64,000 nt of DNA, taken from assembly GCF_900103445.1 (NCBI RefSeq), contig NZ_FNHS01000011.1, forward strand, positions 186,001 through 250,000, read 5' to 3'. The notes beneath the pieces are model-generated. The model was not told the DNA's origin, did no database searches, and was given only the letters and a program-made list of their open reading frames with translations. The position numbers and the translations under genes were made by a program. The stretch is from Methylobacterium phyllostachyos (GTDB taxonomy: Bacteria > Pseudomonadota > Alphaproteobacteria > Rhizobiales > Beijerinckiaceae). Of the stretch, positions 1 to 8,508 are shown piece after piece (the first letter of the stretch is position 1; each line of letters begins with the position of its first letter).

Positions 1-785
1 CGGCTGGTGAAGGCGGCATCGGGCACGACCCCGTGCCGGTCGATGGCGAGCGTCGCGAGGTCGTCGGTGGCAAGGGTCAGCATGTTGCGGGTATCGGGGT
101 AGCTGGGATCCTCGACGCCCGCCGGGGTGTCGCGGCCGACCAGCAGCTGGATCAGCAGCGAGAGGGCCTGCTGCGAGCCGATGGTGACCATCACCTCGTC
201 GGCGCTCGCGAAGATGCCCCGCCGCGGCAGCACCTGCAGGCGGAGCTGCTCCACGAGATCGGCATCGTCCTCGTCGATCAGGTCGCCCGCCCAGGCGTTG
301 ATCTCGGATACTCCGGAGGCGGCCCGCACGCTCTCGCGCCAATCGTTGGCCGGGAATAGGGACGGATCGAACTGGCCGAACAGGAAGGGATAGGGATAGT
401 CGAGCCAGTCCCGGGGCTTGGTGATCTGCCGCAACTGCGCCGGCCGGACCGCGAAGCGCCGCGACCACGCGATGGTTCGTCCATGGGTCGGTCCGCGTGT
501 CTCGGAGACGGTCAGATCCGGCGCCAGGAAGATCCCGCTGCGCTCGTGAGCGACCAGGAAACCCTCATCGATGAGTTGCTGGTACGCGTTCACCACGGTG
601 TTGCGGGCGACCCCGAGCAGCGCCGCCAGCTGACGCGTCGAAGGCAGCCGGGCCTCTGCGGTGAACAACCCCCGTTCGATGGCCGTCACGATCGCCCGAC
701 GGATCTGCAGGTGTAGCGCCAAGCCACTCCGGTCGAGGTCCCCGAACAGCTGTGTCCAGGCGAGGGCATGATCGGTGACAGTCAT
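1..785 (-). CDS. MocR-type GntR/aminotransferase-fold transcriptional regulator (3' part outside window)
   Basis: The frame is open from an ATG at 785 to the left edge of the window, giving the first 261 residues. Residues about 15-80 form a GntR winged helix: an 'LHLQIRRAI' lead, then 'LPSTRQLAALLGVARNTV' as recognition region. After a linker, the sequence resembles the start of a fold-type I PLP aminotransferase ('PFLFGQFDPSLFP', 'VMVTIGSQQALSLL', 'EDPSYPD'). This is the MocR/PdxR architecture, in which the aminotransferase domain senses PLP or an amino compound. A GGAG lies about 9 bases upstream of the ATG; the next upstream ATG stops at once. The catalytic Lys region is outside the window, so the effector cannot be judged. 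Confidence 0.85.
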   Translation of the reverse strand, partial: MTVTDHALAWTQLFGDLDRSGLALHLQIRRAIVTAIERGLFTAEARLPSTRQLAALLGVARNTVVNAYQQLIDEGFLVAHERSGIFLAPDLTVSETRGPTHGRTIAWSRRFAVRPAQLRQITKPRDWLDYPYPFLFGQFDPSLFPANDWRESVRAASGVSEINAWAGDLIDEDDADLVEQLRLQVLPRRGIFASADEVMVTIGSQQALSLLIQLLVGRDTPAGVEDPSYPDTRNMLTLATDDLATLAIDRHGVVPDAAFTS

Positions 786-1442
786 GGCATGCGGCTCCGG
801 CTTCGGACACATCACCCGAGGCAAGGATGGCGCCAGCGATCCAGGATCGGCGCATCTCCGCGCGAAGCCCGCTTTGGAGACGGTATTACGGCTCCCTCAG
901 CGTCCGATATAGGCGCTTTGCTGCCGCGCCGGTCTCGAAGCCCCTCGACAATGAAGCCGCGGGGCCGAACGCTCAAATCTCGGTTCCTTCAGCCAGGGTC
1001 AGAGCATGCTCGACGTCGGCACCGAGGGACCTGACTGCGCCCTCCCTCAGGAGACGTGGTCCGACGCACATCGCCAGCAGGTGGAGGACCGCTCGGCTTT
1101 CAACCCCTGGACGGGGTTGGCCGCGCATCGGCCGCCTGGCCCGATCATGCGGGCGCCCCGCCTACGCCGCCGCCCGTGCTCACCGTGCCGGGAACAGCGC
1201 CGTGACGTTCGAAGAGCCGACGCGTCTCCCCGTCGGATAGGACCCCGTGAATCGGAGGTGCCGGAGAGCTAGGCTAGGCGAAGGCGCTCAGGGGAACCGA
1301 GATCCTGCACCGAGATTGTTGCTATCGCACTGCCAAGTCTCCGCCTGTCCGGGGGAGCCGCGCGGCCCTCGACGTCCCTAGCACCTGAAACCCGGTTCGG
1401 ACGCCCTTGGGCATCTCCGGACATTCGTCCGGAGCATCGCGC
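786..1442. other. Intergenic region between divergent regulator and antiporter
   Basis: The 657 bases hold no frame with protein-like composition; short open frames on both strands are rich in Arg, Pro and Ser, as expected for non-coding high-GC DNA. It must contain the promoters of both flanking genes, but no convincing -35/-10 pair or palindrome was found. Confidence 0.5.
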
Positions 1443-3269
1443 ATGGAACACGGACTGACGACGGCTGTGCTGTGCATCGTGGGCGGTGGGATCGCCGCCC
1501 AGGTTCTCGCCGCTCGTCTGCGCATCCCGGCCATCGTGCTGCTGCTCGGGCTCGGGTTCCTCGTGGGGCCCGTGCTCGGCCTGCTGCACCCGACCCGGGA
1601 CTTCGGGGACAATCTCCGGCCGCTGATCGGGCTCGCGGTGGCCATCGTGGTGTTCGAGGGCGGCCTCGCCCTCGACTTCCGCGAACTCCGGGCATCCGGC
1701 GAGGGCGTGTTACGGCTGACCGCCTTCGCCCTCCCGATGAACTTCGTCCTCGGCACGCTCGCGGCCCACCTGGTCGGCGGGATGATGTGGGGCCCCTCGG
1801 CAGTGTTCGGTGCGATCCTCGTCGTGACGGGTCCCACGGTGATCCTGCCGCTGCTGCGTCACGCGCGCCTGGAGCGACGCTCGGCCGCCTTCCTCAGGTG
1901 GGAGGCCATCATCAACGACCCGGTCGGGGCCATCCTCACGGCGGTCGTGATCGAGATCCTGGTGGGCGTGCCGCATCAGGCCGGGGAGAATCCTGTCATC
2001 GCACTCACGCTCCATCTCGCCGAGGGCGTCATGGTGGCCGTCGCCCTCGGCGTGGGCTCGGCCTTCCTGGTAGCCTGGGCGTTCCGGCGCGACCTCGTGT
2101 CCGAGACCCTGAAGACCCCGGTGCTCCTCGCATTGGCGCTCATCGCCTACGTCGTCCCGAATCTTTTCATGCACGAGGCGGGGCTGATCGGCGCCACGGT
2201 CTTCGGCATCGCACTCGCCAACCGGCATGTGCCGGGCATCGCGGAGTTGCGGCGGTTCAAGGAAGCCCTGGTCGTCCTGCTGGTCTCCTGCCTCTTCGTG
2301 GTGCTGACGGCCGACCTCGACCTCGGGGTCCTCGGCAAGTTGTCCCTGCCCATCATCGGCCTGGCCGCCGCCATCGTGTTTCTGGTCCGTCCAGCCGCCA
2401 CCTGGCTGGCGACGCTGAACAGCGACCTATCGCGGCAGGAGCGCATCTTCGTTGGCTGGATCGGGCCCCGCGGCATCGTCGCGGCGGCCGTCGCGGGCGT
2501 GGCCGGCCCCCGCCTCACCGAGGCGGGATACCCCGGCGGCGATCTCATCCAACCGACCGTGTTCGCGGTCATCGTCGCGACGGTGATCCTGCACGGCTTT
2601 TCCCTGGGGCCGCTCTCCCGCCGGTTCGGCCTCTCCGCAGCGGCCGAGAGCCAGCGACTCGCAGTCGTTGGCGCCTGCCCGTGGTCGACCGACATGGTCG
2701 TCGCCCTCCACCGTGCGGGCGTGCCGGTCGTCCTGATCGACACCTATCCCGGTGCCTTGCACGCGGCGCAGGAGGCAGGTGTCCCGACGCTGCAGGCCGA
2801 ACTCCTGTCCCGCCATGCCGAGGAAGGCCTCGCCGACAATCCGCCGGACCATCTGCTCGCGGCGACCCGCGACGAACTCTACAACGCCCTGGTCTGCACC
2901 AGACTGGCCCCCGAGATCGGCCGCGAGCGCGTGTACCAACTGGCTCCATCGGCCGACCACCTCCTGCACGAGGATACGGGCGTGAGCCGAGATGCCCGCG
3001 GAAAGGTGCTGGGTGGGGGCAAGACCGACTTCGACACCCTTGCACGACACCACGACGCCGGTTGGCAGTTCGACGTCGTTCCTGCGGAATCCGCTCTGGC
3101 GTCAGACGCCATACGCTTGTTGATCATCAAGTCGGATGGAACGGTCGAATTCATCTCCGTCGATCACGAACAAGCCGCCATCGAGGCGGGCGATCGCCTG
3201 CTGACCTACGCCATGCCCAAACATGCGTGCCACGAGACCGCCGAGACGCTTCCCCTGGCCGTTGCATGA
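1443..3269 (+). CDS. Cation/proton antiporter (CPA family, NhaP-like) with C-terminal RCK-like domain
   Basis: Predicted inner-membrane monovalent cation/H+ antiporter of 608 residues. Residues about 5-400 hold roughly a dozen hydrophobic segments with CPA motifs: 'VVFEGGLALDF' and, in the middle, 'INDPVGAILTAVV', whose ND pair matches the ion-binding segment of this family. 'WIGPRGIVAAAVAG' near residue 350 is also characteristic. Residues about 415-520 form a Rossmann-like segment ('RLAVVGACPWSTDMV', then a strand ending 'VVLID') resembling a TrkA-N/RCK nucleotide-binding domain, as in antiporters gated by NAD(H) or c-di-AMP. An in-frame start 36 bases upstream exists, but the ATG at 1443 begins directly before the first membrane segment. 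Ion specificity cannot be read from sequence. Confidence 0.9.
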   Translation: MEHGLTTAVLCIVGGGIAAQVLAARLRIPAIVLLLGLGFLVGPVLGLLHPTRDFGDNLRPLIGLAVAIVVFEGGLALDFRELRASGEGVLRLTAFALPMNFVLGTLAAHLVGGMMWGPSAVFGAILVVTGPTVILPLLRHARLERRSAAFLRWEAIINDPVGAILTAVVIEILVGVPHQAGENPVIALTLHLAEGVMVAVALGVGSAFLVAWAFRRDLVSETLKTPVLLALALIAYVVPNLFMHEAGLIGATVFGIALANRHVPGIAELRRFKEALVVLLVSCLFVVLTADLDLGVLGKLSLPIIGLAAAIVFLVRPAATWLATLNSDLSRQERIFVGWIGPRGIVAAAVAGVAGPRLTEAGYPGGDLIQPTVFAVIVATVILHGFSLGPLSRRFGLSAAAESQRLAVVGACPWSTDMVVALHRAGVPVVLIDTYPGALHAAQEAGVPTLQAELLSRHAEEGLADNPPDHLLAATRDELYNALVCTRLAPEIGRERVYQLAPSADHLLHEDTGVSRDARGKVLGGGKTDFDTLARHHDAGWQFDVVPAESALASDAIRLLIIKSDGTVEFISVDHEQAAIEAGDRLLTYAMPKHACHETAETLPLAVA

Positions 3270-3393
3270 GGGCCGACCTTCGAAGTTCCTGCCAAACCGG
3301 TTGGGCGTACCGGGTCCTGCTGCGGCAGACCCAGTACGGCTGTCAGCGTTCGATCTCAGTCTCGGCATCCGTCCGCCGCGACGTTGCAGGTCA

Positions 3394-3409
3394 CGGGGGT
3401 GAATCCCCG
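3394..3409. terminator. Weak candidate hairpin between convergent genes
   Basis: CGGGG and CCCCG flank a six-base loop in the 148-base gap between the convergent antiporter and AI-2E-type genes. There is no T-run, so Rho-independent function is doubtful. Confidence 0.25.
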
Positions 3410-3417
3410 ACAACCGG

Positions 3418-5391
3418 TCAAGCCGCCCGTACGGCGGTGGGTGACCCCTGAGACGGCGCGGATTCGGTCGCGACCCTCAGGCAGGCATCCACGGCCTCGC
3501 GCAGCGACGAGACGTAGGCATCCGCACCAACCTCCCGGCCGAGCGCCGCGTCGGTGAGCACCTTCTCGCCGACCGGCCAGAGGCCCACCAGGATGGGAAT
3601 ACCCGGCGCGCGTCGCTTCAACCGCTCCAGCAGGTAGCGGAGGTGCGAGGGGTTCCCGGTGATGTCGAGGTAGGAGATGCACACCATTGCGACGCCGGAG
3701 AGGTCGAGCGCGCGGATGCCCTCGCGGGAGGCGGATTGGTACGGGGTCACCTGCGCGCCAAGCCCGTGCTTGCGCAGCAACTGGGCCAGCATCGCCGAGG
3801 ACGCTTCGTCGAGCGGCCCGCGGCCGGCTATGCACAGCACCGGCGCATCGCCCCGCCAAGCTTCGGGCAGGGCATCCCGCGGTGGGGCATGAGCCGGCAC
3901 CGCCTCGGTTTTTGGATGCACGCGCTCGGCCAGGGTCGGGGTTTCGGATGGGTTGACCGCTTTGGGGTCGACGGACGGCTCGACGTCGTCGAGGCCGTCG
4001 AAGTCCGCCACGAGGGAGCGTGCTGAGGCGCGGATATTCTCCAGTTGGGCAGGGGTGACGACGCCGCGGGCGTGGTCGTTGGCGGCGAGCTGAAGCCCCT
4101 TGAGCGCCACCTCGTCGTAGTACGACGACAGCGAACGGTCCTTCAGCATGCCCTCGGCGATCTCCCGCACCTCATCGGGGTCGCCAGCCAGCATACGCTG
4201 ATAGAAATTCTCGACGGGGGTCAGCGGCGGCCGGTCCCCGAGCAGCACGTCGAAGAACTCGAGGCTGTCCACGTGCCGTCCAAGCACCACCAGGCAAACC
4301 GTGAACGGGGTTGCCAGGATCAGACCGATGGGCCCCCACAGGAAGCCCCAGAACAGCGTCGAGACGATCACCGCGAAGGGCGAGAGGCCGGTCGAGTGAC
4401 CGTAGAGCAGCGGCTCGACCACCTGCCCGAACACCGGCTCGGCGATCAGGAACAGGGCGGCGGTGGCGATCACCATTGACCAGCCCGGGTCGACCGCAGC
4501 GGCCAGCGCCACCGGGAACACGCCCGAGACGATGGCGCCGATATACGGGATGAAGCGCATGATCGCCGACAGCACGCCCCACAGCAGCGGGTTGGGCACA
4601 CCGATGAACCAGAGCCCGACACCGACGATGACGCCGAAGGTCGCGTTCATGCCGAGCTGGGCCAGGAAGTAGGTGCCGAGCCGGCCGGCCGCGTCGTCCA
4701 TCGCCACCGTCGTGCGGTGCAGATCGCTCGACCCGAACAGGCGGATCATGCGGTTGCGCAAATCTTCACGCTGCAGGAGCAGGAACACGACGACGACGAG
4801 GATGATGCCGACGTCGGTCAGCGGCGAGACGACCGGGCCGAGCACCTTCTCGGCCAGCGCCAGGGGCGAGGGCTCGGGCTCCTGGACGCGCACGAGTTGC
4901 GCCTTCGGCGTGTCGCCGGTTGGGCCGGTCGCAGCGGTCGTGCCGGCGGCGTCAGCCTTCTGCGTAACGTCCTGGACTTGGTGATTGAATTTCTGCAGGA
5001 GCTTGTTCGCCTCGCCGAGCCAACCCTGCTGCAGGCCGGCGAACTTCTTCTGAATTGTGGATTGGTACTGCGGCAGGTTGCCGGCGAGCCCAGCGACCTG
5101 GGTGCCGATGACCGCACCGATGCCGCCGACCACGGCCAGCGCCAGCAAGACGGCGACGATGACCGAGGGAACGCGCCCGAACTTGATCCGCCGCAGCAGC
5201 TGGACCACGGGCGCCAGGACAAAGCTGAGTAGAATGGCCAGCACGAGGGGAACGAACGCCTCGCGGCCGAAATACAGGGCTGCAACCAGCACGACGCCGA
5301 CGGCGAGGGTCAGGAGGCCCCGCAGGCCCGGCACGAGCGGCGGAGGCACCTGGGCAGGCGGCTTCAGGGCGTCCGGCACATCGATTGGCAT
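3418..5391 (-). CDS. AI-2E family (PerM-type) membrane transporter with C-terminal B12-binding-like domain
   Basis: 657-residue inner-membrane protein. Residues about 25-370 match the AI-2E/PerM exporter family: two N-terminal hydrophobic segments, a long polar insertion (about 90-185), then the conserved membrane core with 'GVPNPLLWGVLSAIMRFIPY' and the 'GFLWGPIGLILATPFTVCLV' end. A helical linker follows (about 400-480), then a Rossmann-like domain (about 530-650) laid out like cobalamin-binding domains. The usual DxHxxG is replaced by DEASSA, so cobalamin His ligation is not expected. The start at 5391 has GAGGAG 8 bases upstream; a longer frame to 5595 adds 68 residues unlike the family. 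Substrate unknown. Confidence 0.85.
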   Translation of the reverse strand: MPIDVPDALKPPAQVPPPLVPGLRGLLTLAVGVVLVAALYFGREAFVPLVLAILLSFVLAPVVQLLRRIKFGRVPSVIVAVLLALAVVGGIGAVIGTQVAGLAGNLPQYQSTIQKKFAGLQQGWLGEANKLLQKFNHQVQDVTQKADAAGTTAATGPTGDTPKAQLVRVQEPEPSPLALAEKVLGPVVSPLTDVGIILVVVVFLLLQREDLRNRMIRLFGSSDLHRTTVAMDDAAGRLGTYFLAQLGMNATFGVIVGVGLWFIGVPNPLLWGVLSAIMRFIPYIGAIVSGVFPVALAAAVDPGWSMVIATAALFLIAEPVFGQVVEPLLYGHSTGLSPFAVIVSTLFWGFLWGPIGLILATPFTVCLVVLGRHVDSLEFFDVLLGDRPPLTPVENFYQRMLAGDPDEVREIAEGMLKDRSLSSYYDEVALKGLQLAANDHARGVVTPAQLENIRASARSLVADFDGLDDVEPSVDPKAVNPSETPTLAERVHPKTEAVPAHAPPRDALPEAWRGDAPVLCIAGRGPLDEASSAMLAQLLRKHGLGAQVTPYQSASREGIRALDLSGVAMVCISYLDITGNPSHLRYLLERLKRRAPGIPILVGLWPVGEKVLTDAALGREVGADAYVSSLREAVDACLRVATESAPSQGSPTAVRAA

Positions 5392-5686
5392 ACGCAAACT
5401 CCTCGCTGCCTGGCACCAGACAGCTTCTCCATAACGTCGCGACCCGCGTTTCGTCTCCAAGAACGCCCGGCCGGATGTGCGAGGGCCTGCGTACCGGTGC
5501 ATGTCCTGCACGACAGAAACGACTTCCTGACCGGTATCTCGCTCGCTCCTGGTCAGCGGCAGATCAGGGGAGGCGTGTCGCGGGCAGCAGGCCATGTCGC
5601 CGCGGGGGCGCTGCGCACGCCCTTCGCGTCATTGCGTTGGGCGCGAAGCAGTCGGCTGGGAACAGCCTGTCGGACGCTGATGCAGG

Positions 5687-6967
5687 CTATAGGATCCTCT
5701 CGACGGCCACTCGCAAACACTCAGGTCCGCGCAGGGTCGCCGGGCGGCGGTAGGGCGGAGGATCCTCGATCAGGCGCGGAGCCTGCAGGCGGCGAGCCAG
5801 TGCCGTCAGTGCGGCCTCGGCCTCGAACCGGCCCAAGGGCGCGCCGACGCAGTAGTGAAGGCCCCCGCCGAAGCCGAGGTGGCGCGTGCCAGAGCGATCC
5901 GGATCAAACCGATCCGGGTCCGTGAACGCGGCGGGATCGCGATTGCCGGCGGCGAGCATCAGGACGAGAGCCTCGCCCTCTGGGATCGTTGTGCCGGCGA
6001 TGTCGATGGCGCTGAGGGTCTTGCGGCTGACGAGTTGCACCGGAGGATCGTAGCGCATCACCTCCTCGACCACGCGCGGGGCACGGCCCGGATCGGCGCG
6101 CAGGCGTTCCAACTCGTCCGGGTGGCGCATCAGCGTGAGCCAAGCGTTGCTGATCAGGTTCACCGCGGTCTCGTGACCGGCGACGAGGATCAGGATCGCC
6201 GTCGAGATCAGATCGAGATCGCCCATCCTGTAGCCGTCAGGCGTGGCGTGGTTGGCCAGCCCTGAGAGGAGGTCGTTGCGCGGTCGGCGACGCTTCTCGG
6301 CCACGAGGTCGGCCAAGTAATCCGAGATGGCATCGAAGATCCGGGCGTTCTCGATGCGCGTCTCTTCGCTGACGACAACACCAGGCTCCACCGCCGTGGC
6401 AAGCTGGCTCGACCAGTCATGGAAACTCGCTTCGTCCCCCTCCGGTACGCCGAACAACTCGCAGATCACCGCGACGGGCAGGGGGTAGGCGAGGTCGGCG
6501 ACGACGTCGATCTCGCGTGAGCCCAGCTTGCGGTCTAGCATCTCGCCGACCAGCTTCTCCGAGCGGGCGCGCATCGCCTGGACGCGCGTAGGGGTGAACT
6601 GATGAACGGTGGCCGCGCGCAGGAGGTCGTGCGCGGGCGGGTCGCGGAACAAGAATGGCTGGTGTCTGTCGGTGATCCGGTTCTTGATCGGATTGACGAG
6701 GTAGTCCGTGACTGGATTGCCGGTGGACGGGCGCTTCGTCGGTGGTGTGGTTTCGACGCTGATGCGCGGGTCGTTCTGCAAGCGCAGGATCGCATCGTGG
6801 CTCGCTGCCACCCACACACCCTGTGCTTCGTCCTTCGGAGACTCGGTCTCCGGACCCACGTCGTTCTGGCGCGAGACCGGGGTCTGCCGCAGCCGGGCGT
6901 ACAGCGGGTACGGGTCGGCGCGGTTGGAGAAGTCCTTGATCTGGTTGAGGAGAGTTGCGTCGGCCAT
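5687..6967 (-). CDS. Cytochrome P450
   Basis: 426-residue soluble bacterial class I P450. All signatures are present: I-helix 'AGHETA' (263-268), ExxR in 'EEVMRY' (E302, R305), and the haem loop 'FGGGLHYCVGAPLGR' with Cys373 as thiolate ligand. Length is normal. It is followed upstream on the same strand by a collapsed ferredoxin-reductase gene and a ferredoxin gene, a classical three-component monooxygenase arrangement. Because both partners look damaged, the P450 may now rely on redox proteins encoded elsewhere or be losing function. Substrate cannot be predicted. Confidence 0.93.
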   Translation of the reverse strand: MADATLLNQIKDFSNRADPYPLYARLRQTPVSRQNDVGPETESPKDEAQGVWVAASHDAILRLQNDPRISVETTPPTKRPSTGNPVTDYLVNPIKNRITDRHQPFLFRDPPAHDLLRAATVHQFTPTRVQAMRARSEKLVGEMLDRKLGSREIDVVADLAYPLPVAVICELFGVPEGDEASFHDWSSQLATAVEPGVVVSEETRIENARIFDAISDYLADLVAEKRRRPRNDLLSGLANHATPDGYRMGDLDLISTAILILVAGHETAVNLISNAWLTLMRHPDELERLRADPGRAPRVVEEVMRYDPPVQLVSRKTLSAIDIAGTTIPEGEALVLMLAAGNRDPAAFTDPDRFDPDRSGTRHLGFGGGLHYCVGAPLGRFEAEAALTALARRLQAPRLIEDPPPYRRPATLRGPECLRVAVERIL

Positions 6968-6988
6968 GTTGGATCCGGTGCCTGCGCG

Positions 6989-7274
6989 TCAAGAAAAGCC
7001 GGGGGCCAGGATGGCGCGTGAGCCCGCCCGGTCGATGACCGTCTCCCCGGGCGGGACGGGTGCAGCTGCCGCGATCTGCTCGGCATAGGCTGGCAGCCAG
7101 CGCCCGCCATCGCCCTCTACGGCCGCGATACACCATCCCTCTCGGCCGTAGAGGGCGAGGAAGCGGCCGGTCGTAGAGTTGGCAGGGTGCGGCCCCGACC
7201 ATCGTGAGAGAGCCGGAGAAGCCTGCATCCCGCATCGCCTCGGCCCCGCGCAGGGCTGCGAGGCCGGCACCGCG
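6989..7274 (-). pseudogene. Ferredoxin reductase remnant (N- and C-terminal ends joined out of frame)
   Basis: From about 7271 leftwards one frame reads 'GAGLAALRGAEAMRDAGFSG' and then '..VGAAPCQLYDRP', the FAD-binding start of ferredoxin reductases of P450 and dioxygenase systems. At about 7164-7175 the similarity jumps to another frame, which reads 'GRFLALYGREGWCIAAV' and resembles the C-terminal reductase domain, ending at 6989. About 300 internal codons expected for this roughly 400-residue family are absent and there is no start codon in the N-terminal frame. The N-terminal assignment is firm; the C-terminal one is plausible. It lies between a P450 and a ferredoxin, exactly where this partner is expected. 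Confidence 0.6.
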
Positions 7275-7298
7275 CGGCGGGGCTGGCCATGGCCCATC

Positions 7299-7532
7299 TC
7301 ATGCACCTTCTTGGCCGTTGCCTTCGACCCGGATCACCGGAACGGGACAGGCGATCCATGCGCGCTCGATCTTGGCGCGGTCCCACGCGGCGGGTGCGCG
7401 GTCGGAGAACAGCGCCTCGCGTCCCTCGATACGGAAGTGCTGGGGCGCGGCGTGGCAGCACTGCGCGTAGCCTTGGCCGACGTTGAGATCGACGCTCACG
7501 CGAAAGCCAGGCTGCGGGGCCGGAGGGGACAT
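7299..7532 (-). CDS. P450-type ferredoxin with altered cluster motif
   Basis: 77-residue protein with the layout of small 3Fe-4S/4Fe-4S ferredoxins that feed bacterial P450s: 'FRVSVDLNVGQGYAQCC', 'AAPQHFRIEG', and 'ACPVPVIRVEG' at the end. The family motif is CxxxxxC...CP; here the first Cys is Gly (GGC codon, one base from TGC), while the second Cys, an adjacent extra Cys and the CP Cys remain. The cluster may be lost or ligated differently. The ATG at 7532 is chosen because residues further upstream do not resemble the family; its ribosome-binding site is poor. Located just upstream of the reductase remnant and the P450. Confidence 0.65.
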   Translation of the reverse strand: MSPPAPQPGFRVSVDLNVGQGYAQCCHAAPQHFRIEGREALFSDRAPAAWDRAKIERAWIACPVPVIRVEGNGQEGA

Positions 7533-8054
7533 GGTGAAAACATGGCTTAGCAACCAAGGCCGCGACGACCAGTTCCGCTCCGCGCCAAGTGCCGCCATCC
7601 GGTCCGCGTATCTTTAAGGCTAGGCACCGCCCAACGCAGGCTTCCGGAACGTCCGCTCGCCGGCAGATCGAGCAGCGTGGCCGACAGCATGGGGCCGAAA
7701 GCGCCCCGTCCGTTCCCCAAACCAGCTGTTGGAGAAGCGAACCGGCGCCGCGATCCAACCCATTCGCCGACGACAAAGCCTTCGAGCGGACTGCAGCCCC
7801 CAAACCGCCAGAGAGCGGGGGGCTTCGCCGATGACGGCGCGGTTGTCCGCCTGCTCGAAGCGGTCGGGCGGCAGGGACCGACGATGACGACGGTGATCGC
7901 CCTGGCGCGTCCAGGCCCACACGTCGTCGAAATGTCTGGGCGGGACGCCGCGCGGGCGGTGCGCCGCGTTCGGCCATTCGTCGCACCGGATCGCCTCATC
8001 CGAACTGCGACCGCAATGGGCCGTTGCCGCGTGACCACGGCAGATGAGGTCACG
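7533..8054. other. Gap without a recognisable gene
   Basis: 522 bases with overlapping open frames on both strands, none with protein-like composition, family motif or credible ribosome-binding site. It may contain decayed coding DNA linked to the degraded P450 locus, but nothing could be identified. Confidence 0.4.
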
Positions 8055-8378
8055 ATGTCGAATCCCGCGAAGGGTCAGTCCGGCGACGGACAGCAGCACA
8101 CGACGAGGAGCGCGCAGGAGCAGAAGGCGGCCGAGGTCCAAGCGGCCGGAAGCGCCAAGGCCGATGCCGGCCATCCTATGGTCGCTGAGGGTGGGAAGGC
8201 TGAGGCGCCGACGGAGGGCAAGGGCCACCCGAAATCGGCCGCGTCGAACGCACAGGCCGGCGCGACCAGCGACGCTGCCACGAGTCATGCAACTGCGGGA
8301 AAGGCCGAGAAGGAAGCCGCCGCGGCGGCAGGCGCCGACAAGGATCAGCACGGGCGCGGTCATCGCAAGGCTGAATAA
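8055..8378 (+). CDS. Small hydrophilic Ala/Lys/Gly-rich hypothetical protein
   Basis: 107 residues from an ATG with GAGG five bases upstream ('gatgaggtcacg'). Composition is almost entirely Ala, Gly, Lys, Glu, Ser, Gln and His with no hydrophobic segment, so it is predicted to be disordered. Such proteins in this group sometimes relate to stress or desiccation, but no family is recognised. The open frame extends upstream without coding character, so the internal ATG is preferred. Confidence 0.5.
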   Translation: MSNPAKGQSGDGQQHTTRSAQEQKAAEVQAAGSAKADAGHPMVAEGGKAEAPTEGKGHPKSAASNAQAGATSDAATSHATAGKAEKEAAAAAGADKDQHGRGHRKAE

Positions 8379-8508
8379 CGGGCCTGCACGCGGCGGGAGA
8401 GGGCGGCCGCGCGTCGGGAAACCGGTCTGGCCGGGTCGGTGACGGCTTGCCCTCCGGCATACTTCGCCCACCGAATGCACGCCGTGGACCCATGGAGCCG
8501 AAGCCCCG

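Noticed and set aside
1472..3451. 659-codon frame overlapping the antiporter on the same strand
   Set aside because: Arg/Pro/Gly-rich out-of-frame reading of a gene with obvious membrane segments.
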